Below, in pieces: positions 46,622 to 55,342 of a stretch of 56,162 nt of DNA. The position numbers were made by a program, and so were the translations under genes. Every line of letters starts with the position of its first letter. Within the stretch, counting starts at the first letter, position 1. Under the pieces are notes generated by a model. That model saw nothing but the letters and a program-made list of their open reading frames with translations. It was not told the origin of the DNA and made no database searches. The stretch is from an uncultured Anaeroplasmataceae bacterium (lineage in GTDB: Bacteria > Bacillota_I > Bacilli_A > Acholeplasmatales > Anaeroplasmataceae). Location: positions 1 through 56,162 of the forward strand of contig CAKQEA010000010.1 in assembly GCA_934229785.1 (NCBI GenBank). The letters run 5' to 3'.

Positions 46622-47265
46622 TGAGATTACGTAAGGTTAAGAATGCAAAGGAGAAGCTTTGCGAAAATAATAATTATTTTGTGTTAGATGGTAGAGAATA
46701 TAAGGGTAAATGGAATGAACTTTTTCCTAATAAAAATCCATTACATATTGAAATTGGTTGTGGTAAGGGACAATTTATGATTACTCTTGCTAAAAGAAAT
46801 CCTGATATTAATTATGTTGCAATTGAAAAATATGATTCTGTATTATTAAGAACATTAGAGAAGGCAAATGAGGTTGAACTTTCAAATTTGAAGCTAACAA
46901 TTATGGATGCTGAGCACATTAGTGAATATTTTGATAAGGGTGAGGTATCAAGAATTTATTTAAATTTCTCTGATCCATGGCCTAAAAATGCTCATGCTAA
47001 AAGAAGATTAACTTCTAAGGTTTTTTTAGATCAATATCGTGATATTTTAACTGATGATGGTGAAATTCATCAAAAGACTGATAATCGTGGTTTATTTGAG
47101 TTTTCGCTTGAATCATTTAATGAAAATGGGTGGGCAATGCATCATATATCTTTAGATTTGCATAAGGATTATGAAAAATATCCAGACAATATTACGACTG
47201 AATTTGAGGATAAATGGAGTAAGCTTGGACCTATTTATAGGCTTGAGGCTTTAAAAAAAATATAA
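46621..47265 (+). CDS. trmB: tRNA (guanine-N7-)-methyltransferase
   Basis: This 214-residue SAM enzyme makes m7G46. It has IEIGCGKGQFM (SAM motif I), YVAIEKYDSVLLR, NFSDPWPKNAHAKRRLTS (the family signature) and TEFEDKWSKLGPIYRLE. Length is normal. It is coupled to pepV by a TAATG overlap. Confidence 0.96.
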   Translation: MRLRKVKNAKEKLCENNNYFVLDGREYKGKWNELFPNKNPLHIEIGCGKGQFMITLAKRNPDINYVAIEKYDSVLLRTLEKANEVELSNLKLTIMDAEHISEYFDKGEVSRIYLNFSDPWPKNAHAKRRLTSKVFLDQYRDILTDDGEIHQKTDNRGLFEFSLESFNENGWAMHHISLDLHKDYEKYPDNITTEFEDKWSKLGPIYRLEALKKI

Positions 47266-47290
47266 AAAGTGTTAAAATAGAGGTGATTTT

Positions 47291-48040
47291 ATGGCTGTTT
47301 TCGCTTTAATTGGTGGAAAAAGAAATAATGTAAAGATCACTAATAGGATAGAGGAGCATCTTGTGTCTTTAACAAAAAAAGAAAATCCTACTATCCTTTT
47401 TTGTCCCTTTGCTCAGATTAGAGATATTTATAGAAGTATAAATCGTTTTAAGTCCTTAATGGCTAATTTTAAGTGTAAGATTGTTAATATGACATTTGAA
47501 AATTTGACTGATTTTGATTTATTACTTTCTAATTGTGATATCTTTTATGTAGATGGCGGATGGTGTGATGATTTAGTTTCTTTTTTTAAGAAAAATCATT
47601 TAGATGTTATATTAAGTAAGCATTTAAATGACAATATTATTTTTGCAGGTTCATCAGCTGGAGCTATGCTATATACAAGAGCCTCTATGGGGGATAGATA
47701 TGTATATTATGATAATTTTCATAATTATAATTATAAGATGGTTGATTGTCTTAATATATTAAATATTACTATATGTCACCATTATCAAAATGAAGATTTG
47801 ATTTTGTATAATGATGAAGTAAAAAAATATGATTGTGATTCTTTTGGGATTGAAGAGGATACAATGCTTGTTATAACTAATAATATTACAGATGATAATA
47901 ATTTTAGTTACAATAGATTTTATGTTATAAAAGAGGAAGGATGTTTAGGGATTTATCAATTTGATAAGTCTTTGGGATATCAAATGATTCCATTATATGA
48001 GGGTGTAGTTTATGAAGCAGATAGCAGTTTTAGGTCCTAA
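47291..48040 (+). CDS. Peptidase E-like (S51) protein
   Basis: This 249-residue protein has the class I amidotransferase-like fold of the S51 peptidases. The nucleophile Ser lies in FAGSSAGAMLYTRA (GxSxG-like), with ICHHY supplying His. The N-terminus LIGGKRNNVK and DIFYVDGGWCDDLV fit the same group. Substrates are probably Asp-containing dipeptides; cyanophycinase-like activity is less likely because of its short length. It overlaps pheA by 29 bases. Confidence 0.8.
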   Translation: MAVFALIGGKRNNVKITNRIEEHLVSLTKKENPTILFCPFAQIRDIYRSINRFKSLMANFKCKIVNMTFENLTDFDLLLSNCDIFYVDGGWCDDLVSFFKKNHLDVILSKHLNDNIIFAGSSAGAMLYTRASMGDRYVYYDNFHNYNYKMVDCLNILNITICHHYQNEDLILYNDEVKKYDCDSFGIEEDTMLVITNNITDDNNFSYNRFYVIKEEGCLGIYQFDKSLGYQMIPLYEGVVYEADSSFRS

Positions 48041-48839
48041 GGGTACTTATTGTGAAATGGCCTGTAGGAAATATTTAAGCGATGAAAATTTAAATTATGA
48101 AATAGAATATTATCCAACCATTTTGAAAACTATGGCTTCAATTAATAATGATAGATTAGCTATTGTTCCTTTTGAAAATACTTTAGATGGCTTTGTTATG
48201 GAAAGTATGGATTCTATGATTATAAATAAATATTATGTTATAGATCAGGTTAAGCTTAATATTGATTTTGCTTTTGTGACTAATGCTAAAAGTATTAGTG
48301 ATGTTAAGCATTGCTTTGTGCAGTTTAAGGCTAAGGGCCAATGTCTTGATTTTTTGATGAATAAGAGTTTTGAGATACTTCAAACTGAAAGTAATATGGA
48401 AAGCTTAGAATTAGTTAAAAAAAGTGATTTAACATACTCAGCTATTATTCCAATGCATTCTTTGGCTGATAATGGCTTTAATATTGTTATTCCTCATGTT
48501 GCTGATAGTAGTTCAAATGAAACGAGGTTTTTTGTTTTAGATAAAAATCCTAATTATCATATTTCATGTGATAATTTATGTAGTTCAATTGTTGTTACAG
48601 CTAAGGTGGATAGACCTGGTATATTATATGATATCTTAAAGAATTTCCATGATTTAAATATTAATTTAAAATCATTAATGTCTAGACCAATGAAAACAGA
48701 AATGGGTAAGTATAGATTTTATATTGAATGTAGCTTGGATTATGAACAAATTAAAAAATTAGAAAAATTAAGTGCTAAATTGTTAGATGATAAGGAATTT
48801 GATGTTGATGTTTTAGGAATTTATAAGGATTTAGGGTGA
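48012..48839 (+). CDS. pheA: Prephenate dehydratase
   Basis: This 275-residue enzyme converts prephenate to phenylpyruvate in phenylalanine synthesis. The catalytic domain starts QIAVLGPKGTYCEMA and contains IVPFENTLDGFV, and the conserved Thr-Arg-Phe in NETRFFVL. A C-terminal ACT domain (VDRPGILYDILKNFHDLNINL, read as VDRPGILYDILKN then FHDLNINL) provides feedback control. No fused chorismate mutase. The start lies inside the preceding gene. Confidence 0.94.
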   Translation: MKQIAVLGPKGTYCEMACRKYLSDENLNYEIEYYPTILKTMASINNDRLAIVPFENTLDGFVMESMDSMIINKYYVIDQVKLNIDFAFVTNAKSISDVKHCFVQFKAKGQCLDFLMNKSFEILQTESNMESLELVKKSDLTYSAIIPMHSLADNGFNIVIPHVADSSSNETRFFVLDKNPNYHISCDNLCSSIVVTAKVDRPGILYDILKNFHDLNINLKSLMSRPMKTEMGKYRFYIECSLDYEQIKKLEKLSAKLLDDKEFDVDVLGIYKDLG

Positions 48840-48843
48840 TTAT

Positions 48844-50142
48844 ATGCGAGCAGTTGATATAATAATTAAAAAAAGAAATGGCAATAAGCTTACAAAAGAA
48901 GAAATAGAATTCATGATAAATGGCTATACTGATGGTAGTATTGAGGATTACCAAATGTCTGCCTTAACTATGGCTATTTATTTTCAAGGAATGGATGATA
49001 TAGAGGCAACCTATTTAACTCTTGCTATGCGTAATAGTGGTGATGTTTTAGATTTGTCAAGAATAAAGGGGATTAAGGTTGATAAGCATTCAACAGGTGG
49101 TGTTGGAGATAAAACATCATTAGTTGTTGCCCCACTTGTTGCTGCTTTAGGAATTAAGTTTGCTAAAATGAGTGGACGTGGATTAGGGCATACTGGTGGA
49201 ACTTTAGACAAGCTTGAGTCTATACCTGGATATAATATTTCTATGAGTGAGGATGGTTTTATTAAGCAGGTTAATGATATCGGTGTTGCTTTAATTGGTC
49301 AAACTCAGGATTTGGTTCCTGCTGATAAAAAGCTTTATGCTTTAAGAGATGTTACTGGTACAGTAGAATCTATTCCTTTAATTGCTTCATCAATTATGTC
49401 TAAGAAGCTAGCTTCAGGTGCTGATGTTATTCATTTAGATGTTAAGGTTGGAAGCGGAGCCTTTATGAAGGATATTGCTTCTGCAACAAAGCTTGCAGAG
49501 CTAATGGTGCAAATTGGTAGAAAATGTGGTAAAGAGGTTACTGCTATTTTAACAAATATGGATGAGCCATTAGGTCTAGCTGTTGGAAATTCACTTGAAG
49601 TGATTGAGGCAATTAATACCTTAAATGGAAATGGGCCTAAGGATTTTACAGAATTATGCTATACTTTTGCAGAGCATTTAATTGTTGATGCTAAATATGC
49701 AAATTCCTTAGAAGAGGCTCATAAGATTTGTGATGATTTGATTAAATCAGGTAAAGCCTTAGATACGTTTGCTAAGCTTGTTACAGCTCAGGGCGGAGAT
49801 GCTTCATATGTTTATGACCCATCTAAATTTGAGCTTGGTAAATATGTTGTTAATGTTTTAGCAACTAAATCTGGTTATGTTTCTAAGATTGATGCTTTAG
49901 CTATTGGTAATGCAGCAATGATGCTTGGAGCTGGTCGTAAGAAGATTGGCGATGAAATTGATCATAGTGTTGGAATTGTTTTAAATAAGAAGGTTTCTGA
50001 TTTTGTAGCATCAGGTGATGTTTTAGCTACAATATATGCTAATAAGAGTGATGTTGATGTTGAAAAAAAGATGATTTTAGATGCTTATTCAATTTCAAAT
50101 GATAAAATAAATCCTAAATTAATACTTAAAATTGTAAAATAA
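48844..50142 (+). CDS. pdp: Pyrimidine-nucleoside phosphorylase
   Basis: This 432-residue enzyme phosphorolyses uridine and thymidine. It has VDKHSTGGVGDKTSLVVAPL (phosphate site), KMSGRGLGHTGGTLDKLES, LIGQTQDLVPADKKLYALRD, KVGSGAFMK and the C-terminal glycine-rich domain. Length and motifs fit Pdp; the Lys/Ser set cannot exclude thymidine phosphorylase (deoA). It starts 4 bases after pheA. Confidence 0.94.
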   Translation: MRAVDIIIKKRNGNKLTKEEIEFMINGYTDGSIEDYQMSALTMAIYFQGMDDIEATYLTLAMRNSGDVLDLSRIKGIKVDKHSTGGVGDKTSLVVAPLVAALGIKFAKMSGRGLGHTGGTLDKLESIPGYNISMSEDGFIKQVNDIGVALIGQTQDLVPADKKLYALRDVTGTVESIPLIASSIMSKKLASGADVIHLDVKVGSGAFMKDIASATKLAELMVQIGRKCGKEVTAILTNMDEPLGLAVGNSLEVIEAINTLNGNGPKDFTELCYTFAEHLIVDAKYANSLEEAHKICDDLIKSGKALDTFAKLVTAQGGDASYVYDPSKFELGKYVVNVLATKSGYVSKIDALAIGNAAMMLGAGRKKIGDEIDHSVGIVLNKKVSDFVASGDVLATIYANKSDVDVEKKMILDAYSISNDKINPKLILKIVK

Positions 50143-50153
50143 ATGTTTTTTTC

Positions 50154-50182
50154 TTGCATTTAGCATTTAATTTGGGTATAAT
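50154..50182 (+). promoter_or_regulatory. sigma-A promoter of secG
   Basis: TTGCAT (50154-50159), 17 bases, TATAAT (50177-50182). Confidence 0.7.
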
Positions 50183-50219
50183 ACTTATTGGACTTTCAAT
50201 TGTTAGGAGGTATTGTTTT

Positions 50220-50456
50220 ATGGAAAAATTTATAGTGGATATCTTTGTTTTTATTACAGCAATTTTATTAATTATTATAGTAATGCTTCAAAGCTCAAAG
50301 GATGATATCAATGATGCCTTTAATGGTAGTAAGTCAGATTTGTTTAAAAATCAAAAGACTCGTGGTGTTGAATTATTCATGCAGAGAGCTACGTTAGTAT
50401 TAGCTGTTATCTTTATAGCTTTAGTTATTACGTCTGTAGCTATTCATACAAGATAA
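50220..50456 (+). CDS. secG: Preprotein translocase subunit SecG
   Basis: ATG 50220 lies nine bases after TAGGAGG; earlier in-frame ATG (50154) overlaps the promoter and is rejected. The 78-residue protein has two membrane helices (FIVDIFVFITAILLIIIVML and ATLVLAVIFIALVITSVAI) linked by a polar loop with NDAFNGSKSDLF, the SecG pattern. It joins SecYE. secG-rnr-smpB-ssrA is the classic Bacillota order. Confidence 0.92.
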   Translation: MEKFIVDIFVFITAILLIIIVMLQSSKDDINDAFNGSKSDLFKNQKTRGVELFMQRATLVLAVIFIALVITSVAIHTR

Positions 50457-50463
50457 AAGAATT

Positions 50464-50498
50464 AATGAGATTTCTAGTAAATCTCATTTTTATTTTTT
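50464..50498 (+). terminator. Terminator or attenuator between secG and rnr
   Basis: AATGAGATTT-CTAGT-AAATCTCATT followed by TTTATTTTTT. rnr starts right after, so read-through must occur or rnr has its own promoter. Confidence 0.7.
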
Positions 50499-50512
50499 AG
50501 GAGGTGAAAATC

Positions 50513-52612
50513 GTGACTTTAGATGATTTATATAATTTAATTTCTAATGAATATATTTTTAAATTTAATACCCTAGTAAGAAAAACTAAGCTTAATAAGA
50601 AAGAACTAGCTAGTATGCTAGATACCTTAGTAAGTCAAAATAAAATTATTCATGTTGATTATTTTGATGAATATTATCCTTTAAAGAAGGCTAAGCTTAT
50701 TGTAAAAGAATCAGGCTATGCCTTTGGTGTTGTTGATGGTGAGGATAAGGATTATTTTATTCCTGAGGACTATTTACCAGTTTTAGCTTTTACTGGCGAT
50801 ATTGCAACTATTTATCCTTTTGAAATGGGCTCTAAGCTTTATAATGCTAAGGTTTTAAAAATAGATGAGCATGCACATAATTATGTGATTGGTATTTTAA
50901 AATGTAAAAAGACAAAAAAAGGTGAAAAATATTTTATTGATTCAACAATGAAGGGGTTTGACGTTAGGGTAAATGTTAGAACTGAGCATTTGAATAATGC
51001 AAGTGTTTCATCAGTGGTTAAGGCAGATATCGTTTATCAGGGTACAGCTATAAATGGTTATATTACTGATGTTATTGGCTTTCCTGATGATCCGGGAATT
51101 GACATTTCTGAAATTGCGTTAGCTTATGGATTTAAGACACCTTTTCCCGTGTTAGTTGATGAAGAAATTAAAGGAATTCCTGATCATGTTTTAGAAAATC
51201 AAAAACAAGGTAGAAGGGATTTTACAAATTATAATGTTATAACAATTGATGGCGATGATTCAAAGGATTTTGATGATGCTGTTTATTTGGAAAAAAATTC
51301 TATTGGTAATTATATATTACAGGTACATATTGCTGATGTATCAGAATATGTCAAGGAGGCATCCCCTCTTGATAATGAGGCTTTACAAAGAGGTACTTCA
51401 GTATATTTAGCTGACAGAGTAATTCCAATGCTACCAAGATATTTATCTAATGGCATATGTTCATTAAATGAGGGTGTTGAGAGATTAACGTTATCTTGTG
51501 TTATGGAGATTGACCATAAGGGAAATTTAGTTAATTATGAGATATGTGAGGGTGTAATTAAATCTCATCATCGTATGACTTATCATAATGTTAATGGTAT
51601 TTTAAATGGTGATGAAGATTTATGTAAAAAATATTCTGATATTGTTGATATGCTATCTATAATGCATGAGTTATCAAAGATTATAAGAGAGCGTAGATAT
51701 AAAAAGGGTGGTTTGGAATTTGAGGTTGATGAATATAAAATCACTCTTTATGAGGATGGCTCTCCAAAGGATATTGTTCTTAGATGTCGTGATGAGGCTG
51801 AAAAGCTTATTGAGGATTTTATGCTTATGGCAAATGAGACTGTTGCCTATAATATGAGTATTATGAATTTACCATGTAGCTATCGTGTTCATGAAAAGCC
51901 TGACCAAGAAAAGCTTCATTCTGTTTTCCAAATGATTTCAAATATGGGTGTTAAGCTTAAGGCAAATAAAAGTGATATTAAGCCTAAGGAAATTCAGGAT
52001 GCATTAGAGAAAATAAGTGATTCTCCTTATGAGCCTGTAATTAATAGTATGCTTCTAAGAAGTATGATGAAGGCTAAATATAGTGAAAAATGCTTAGGAC
52101 ATTATGGACTTGCGATGAACTATTATTGTCATTTTACATCTCCAATAAGACGCTATCCTGATTTAATTACTCATAGAATGATTAAAAATTTATATCTTCA
52201 TCCTTCTAATTTAGATAAGGATATTAATCATTTTGAAACAATTTTACCTGAAATATGTGTTTCAAATTCATTAAGTGAAAGAAAAAGTATTGAATGTGAG
52301 CGTGAGGTTGATGATATGCTTTATGCTTGGTATATGTCTAGGTACATTAATTCTAAATTTAGTGGAAGAATCACTTCAATGACGCAATTTGGTATGTTTA
52401 TTACCCTAAATAATGGAATTGAAGGTATGGTTTCATATAAGAATATGGATGGTTATTTTGTCTTTGATGAGGAAAAAATGACTGTTTCATCAATTAATAG
52501 AGAGTATAAAATTGGACAAGAGGTAACAATTGTTGTTATTCGTGCTTCAAAACAGGAGCGTAAAATTGATTTTATGCTTGAAAGTGATTATAATACATAC
52601 TATGGTGAATGA
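50513..52612 (+). CDS. rnr: Ribonuclease R
   Basis: GTG 50513 is chosen because AGGAGG (50499-50504) is eight bases upstream; GTG 50504 overlaps that site. The 699-residue 3'-5' exonuclease has an N-terminal winged helix, cold-shock domains (LIVKESGYAFGVVDGEDKDY), the RNB core with catalytic Asp residues (TIDGDDSKDFDDAVYL), HYCHFTSPIRRYPD-like YYCHFTSPIRRYPDLITHR and a C-terminal S1 domain (FSGRITSMTQFGMFITLNNG). It degrades structured RNA and works with tmRNA on non-stop mRNAs. Confidence 0.96.
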   Translation: MTLDDLYNLISNEYIFKFNTLVRKTKLNKKELASMLDTLVSQNKIIHVDYFDEYYPLKKAKLIVKESGYAFGVVDGEDKDYFIPEDYLPVLAFTGDIATIYPFEMGSKLYNAKVLKIDEHAHNYVIGILKCKKTKKGEKYFIDSTMKGFDVRVNVRTEHLNNASVSSVVKADIVYQGTAINGYITDVIGFPDDPGIDISEIALAYGFKTPFPVLVDEEIKGIPDHVLENQKQGRRDFTNYNVITIDGDDSKDFDDAVYLEKNSIGNYILQVHIADVSEYVKEASPLDNEALQRGTSVYLADRVIPMLPRYLSNGICSLNEGVERLTLSCVMEIDHKGNLVNYEICEGVIKSHHRMTYHNVNGILNGDEDLCKKYSDIVDMLSIMHELSKIIRERRYKKGGLEFEVDEYKITLYEDGSPKDIVLRCRDEAEKLIEDFMLMANETVAYNMSIMNLPCSYRVHEKPDQEKLHSVFQMISNMGVKLKANKSDIKPKEIQDALEKISDSPYEPVINSMLLRSMMKAKYSEKCLGHYGLAMNYYCHFTSPIRRYPDLITHRMIKNLYLHPSNLDKDINHFETILPEICVSNSLSERKSIECEREVDDMLYAWYMSRYINSKFSGRITSMTQFGMFITLNNGIEGMVSYKNMDGYFVFDEEKMTVSSINREYKIGQEVTIVVIRASKQERKIDFMLESDYNTYYGE

Positions 52613-52613
52613 T

Positions 52614-53066
52614 ATGAAAATAATATGTACAAATAGAAAAGCATCCTTTGAATATTTTATTTTAGATACATATGAGGCTGGTATTAAGCTTACTGGTACT
52701 GAAATTAAATCTATTAGAGAAGGAAAATGTAATATTAATGATGCTTATGTTGTTATAAAAAATAATAGAGCTTATATTTTAAATATGTTTATTGCTAAAT
52801 ATGATCATGGTAATATATTTAATCATGATGAAACTAGAACTCGTGAATTATTACTTCATAAGCATGAAATAATTAAATTATTTAATAAAGTAAAGCTAGA
52901 TGGCTTAACTTTAGTTGCAACAAAGGCATATTTTGAAGGATCATTAGTTAAAATAGAGGTTGCCCTTGGAAAAGGTAAAAAGCTTCAAGATAAAAGACAA
53001 TCTTTAAAAGAAGAGGATGCTAAAAGAAATATTGCAAAACAAATGAAATATAGTGAAAGATACTAG
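52614..53066 (+). CDS. smpB: SsrA-binding protein SmpB
   Basis: ATG 52614 follows GGTGA with a spacing of 6; ATG 52602 is an alternative. The 150-residue protein has the SmpB beta-barrel (ASFEYFILDTYEAGIKLTGT, EIKSIREGKCNINDAYV, HDETRTRELLLHKHEI) and a basic tail (GKKLQDKRQSLKEEDAKR) which enters the empty mRNA channel. It binds the tmRNA encoded next to it. The gene's start overlaps the end of rnr. Confidence 0.95.
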   Translation: MKIICTNRKASFEYFILDTYEAGIKLTGTEIKSIREGKCNINDAYVVIKNNRAYILNMFIAKYDHGNIFNHDETRTRELLLHKHEIIKLFNKVKLDGLTLVATKAYFEGSLVKIEVALGKGKKLQDKRQSLKEEDAKRNIAKQMKYSERY

Positions 53067-53123
53067 AAAAAAATAAAAAATGTGCTAAAATAAAATAGCA
53101 TTAAATAGCTACCTAATAAATAG

Positions 53124-53152
53124 TTTATAGTGTAGAATAAAAGTGCTATTTT
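53124..53152 (+). promoter_or_regulatory. ssrA promoter
   Basis: TTTATA (53124-53129), 17 bases, TATTTT (53147-53152) with TGC just before it (extended -10), seven bases ahead of the tmRNA 5' end. Confidence 0.55.
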
Positions 53153-53159
53153 ATTAAAC

Positions 53160-53562
53160 GGGCCTGTTCATGGATTCGCTGGGATTTATGAAGAATTGTA
53201 AGCATGTCGGAGTAGTCTTCGTTAAAAACGTCGAGGTTTTAAATTAACCGCAGAAGAAAATAATGAATATGCATTCTTAGCAGGTGCTAATAACACTACT
53301 GCTAATTATGCATTCGCTTGCTAATTATAATTTAAGCGACTCATCCCTACTAATCTCCCATGTTAGTAGGCTATGAGCTAATTACAGTGGGATATATTTA
53401 CCCTGTGCTACTCTAACAGGAATAAATGAATATAATAGAGCGTAGTTAGTCTTTGGTTGGTTTATTCGCTTAGGGCTAATGAAGATTTAGGATAAACTAA
53501 ACATGTAGAAAGCAATTTGGAGTAGGTTTCATACGGGAGTTCGAGTCTCCCCAGGTCCACCA
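53160..53562 (+). ncRNA. ssrA: tmRNA (transfer-messenger RNA)
   Basis: The 5' GGGCCUG pairs with 3' CAGGUCC (one G-U) to form the acceptor stem, followed by an encoded ACCA. The T arm is GGGAG-TTCGAGT-CTCCC (53535-53551), and the 5' part TTCATGGATTCGCTGGGAT matches the conserved tmRNA D-loop region. The tag frame starts at GCA 53252: AEENNEYAFLAG, then ANNTTA, then NYAFAC and TAA. A 24-codon tag ending in AFAC is long and unusual. Downstream pseudoknot regions follow. Adjacent to smpB. Confidence 0.95.
53552..53562 (+). other. Likely attachment site (attL) in the 3' end of ssrA
   Basis: The 3' part of tmRNA genes is a classic target of tyrosine integrases. An integrase gene lies 120 bases downstream, pointing toward ssrA. 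The functional ssrA 3' end is kept. No second copy of CCAGGTCCACCA was seen in the window, so attR should lie to the right of base 56162. Confidence 0.55.
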
Positions 53563-53653
53563 AAAATTGGCATAATTAAGCTGTTTTTTGTACGTTAAAC
53601 TAGTGGGAGTCTGACGTAATTTCAGGTTAGAAATAGCTTAATTTGTAATAATT

Positions 53654-53683
53654 AGACTACTTTTATAAGGTAGTCTTTTTTTT
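53654..53683. terminator. Terminator of ssrA/integrase
   Basis: AGACTAC (53654-53660)/GTAGTCT (53670-53676) followed by TTTTTTT on the plus strand. It sits between ssrA and the convergent integrase gene. Confidence 0.65.
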
Positions 53684-54632
53684 ATTTGTTTTGATTTAAA
53701 ATTTCTAACACTTCATTTTTAGCAATATCATCATTTAGATGTAAATATCTTTTTGTTGTAGTGTATTGTGTATGTCCTAGAACATCCATCATTCTATTTA
53801 TATTCATATTAGCTTCAGCAAGCTCCGTAGCTAATGAGTGTCTCCATTTGTGAGGAGAAATAGAACCTGGTATATTTAGTTCTTTTTGGATATTATCAAT
53901 TATTTCATAAATATAATTTTTATTCATGCGCTTACCATCTTTAGTTGAGATAAAGAAGTATTCACTAACATTATTATGATATTTTAAAAATTCTCTAATA
54001 TAGGATACTGTAATTTCTCTTATGTAAACCTTTCGAGGCTTACCTGTTTTGGTGAAATCTAAGAAAATAGTATTTTTATCAAGAAAAATATATTTTACCT
54101 TAATGTTCATCATTTCATTAAGTCTTGCTCCTGTATCATTAACAATTAAAAAATAACATATATTTCTTAAATTGACTGGTGTGTGTGGTAACGAAAAAAG
54201 ATAATTCATAATTTTATCTTTTGTCGATTTACTAACTATTTGAATTTCAGGAATTTTTTCCTTAAGCTTCTTAATACCTTTTAAAGGGTTGTAATTTATA
54301 TAGTCAAGCGTGTTACACACACTTAAAATAGCCTTTAGTAAATCAGTACATTTATTAATTGTTGAGTTTGAATAATTTTTTTGAATCATAATATTTACAA
54401 AAATATTGTAATTAGCTTTTGTTAGCTCAGATGTATCAGTAACACCTATTCTATCGCAAATACTTTTGCAAAGCTTATATTCCTTTGCATAATAATATAA
54501 TGTAGCTTCTCTAACTCTTGATTTTGAATAATTTAAAAAAATTTCAAAAGCTGCATCTAAAGATAATTTATTTTTCTTGTCTGCATCATTAATTAAAGAT
54601 GCTAAAGCAGTAATAATATCATTGTTTGTCAT
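53682..54632 (-). CDS. int: Tyrosine recombinase/phage-type integrase
   Basis: ATG 54632 follows AAGGAG with nine-base spacing; the in-frame ATG at 54734 has none. The 316-residue protein has an SAM-like core-binding N-domain (about 25-110) and a complete catalytic set: R170 (TGARLNEM), K195 (TKTGK), H261-x-x-R264 (HKWRHSLATEL), H287 (LGHTQ) and Y296 (TKRYLHL). It has no arm-binding domain of the large type, so it is of intermediate size between Xer and lambda Int. Its position next to ssrA makes it the integrase of an element inserted there. Confidence 0.92.
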   Translation of the reverse strand: MTNNDIITALASLINDADKKNKLSLDAAFEIFLNYSKSRVREATLYYYAKEYKLCKSICDRIGVTDTSELTKANYNIFVNIMIQKNYSNSTINKCTDLLKAILSVCNTLDYINYNPLKGIKKLKEKIPEIQIVSKSTKDKIMNYLFSLPHTPVNLRNICYFLIVNDTGARLNEMMNIKVKYIFLDKNTIFLDFTKTGKPRKVYIREITVSYIREFLKYHNNVSEYFFISTKDGKRMNKNYIYEIIDNIQKELNIPGSISPHKWRHSLATELAEANMNINRMMDVLGHTQYTTTKRYLHLNDDIAKNEVLEILNQNK

Positions 54633-54658
54633 TTTTGTATTCTCCTTAATTTTTAAAT

Positions 54659-54738
54659 AATTTTGCAAGCGGATTATACAAAAATCGACTTTCATAATAT
54701 AAACATAGTGCGACAAACTTGAGGATTTTTGCAAAATT
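54659..54738. repeat. Inverted repeat around the integrase promoter
   Basis: AATTTTGCAA (54659-54668) and TTGCAAAATT (54729-54738), a perfect 10-bp inverted repeat flanking the -10 (minus-strand TATAAT at 54678-54673) of int. Candidate regulator or recombination-factor site. Confidence 0.5.
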
Positions 54739-54748
54739 AGAAATTTTA

Positions 54749-55006
54749 TTAAATCCTAAATAAAAAATAAAGGCAATAAAGCAAAATAAAAATAAAAATA
54801 AGAACGATTAAAATTTCTTTCCATTTGATTCTGTACTCATAAACAACATTAACAATATACTTATTTTCACATTGGGTATTTGACATGCATTTAATTCTAT
54901 TTTGCGAAAATAAATGATCGTTACATTTAGATTCAATGTCATTTGTTATTTCACTATAGCTTGATTTTGTTAAATCATATTCTTTTATAAATGATTTTGT
55001 AGTCAT
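54749..55006 (-). CDS. Small tail-anchored membrane protein
   Basis: This 85-residue protein has a polar N-terminal part with four Cys (residues about 28-46) and a single C-terminal membrane helix (EILIVLIFIFILLYCLYFLF). It starts inside the stop of the XRE gene (ATGA overlap at 55003-55006), so the two are translationally coupled. No family recognised. Possible roles, by context only: a membrane partner of the repressor, or an element-borne exclusion or stress protein. Confidence 0.65.
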   Translation of the reverse strand: MTTKSFIKEYDLTKSSYSEITNDIESKCNDHLFSQNRIKCMSNTQCENKYIVNVVYEYRIKWKEILIVLIFIFILLYCLYFLFRI

Positions 55007-55230
55007 TTTCTATCCCCTTCTTGTTCTTTAGATAAATCCTTTAAAAGAAGATCATCTATTGATAAGTTAAAGATTGATGCAATAAGAATTAATCTATCAT
55101 AGCTTGGTTCATTTCCTTTTAAATATCTAGTTATTTGTTGCCTGTCAATTCCTAATTTATTAGCTAATTGATTTTGATTAATTTTGGTTTTAGATGTTAA
55201 AAATTTTAAATTTTCACTAAAATAATTCAT
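55003..55230 (-). CDS. XRE-family repressor
   Basis: This 75-residue protein is a single helix-turn-helix domain (LKFLTSKTKINQNQLANKLG, then IDRQQITRYLKG, YDRLILIASIFNLSIDDLL). It starts after GGAGGTC. It is the likely repressor of the element, with TGTAATCA sites in the divergent region (55266-55273 and 55314-55333). Followed by the coupled membrane protein and then the integrase. Confidence 0.85.
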   Translation of the reverse strand: MNYFSENLKFLTSKTKINQNQLANKLGIDRQQITRYLKGNEPSYDRLILIASIFNLSIDDLLLKDLSKEQEGDRK

Positions 55231-55265
55231 TTTAGACCTCCATTTAAAAAAATAAAAAAATAAAA

Positions 55266-55333
55266 TGTAATCAAATGTGTTGACAAAAACAAAAAATAAG
55301 ATTAAAATTTTGTTGTAATCAGAATTGATTACA
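55266..55333. promoter_or_regulatory. Operator-flanked divergent promoter of the element
   Basis: A consensus-like plus-strand promoter, TTGACA (55280-55285), 17 bases, TAAAAT (55303-55308), is bracketed by TGTAATCA (55266-55273) and the palindrome TGTAATCAGAATTGATTACA (55314-55333, over the start point). This arrangement is that of a repressor-controlled lytic-type promoter. Confidence 0.7.
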
Positions 55334-55342
55334 TTTGATAAA

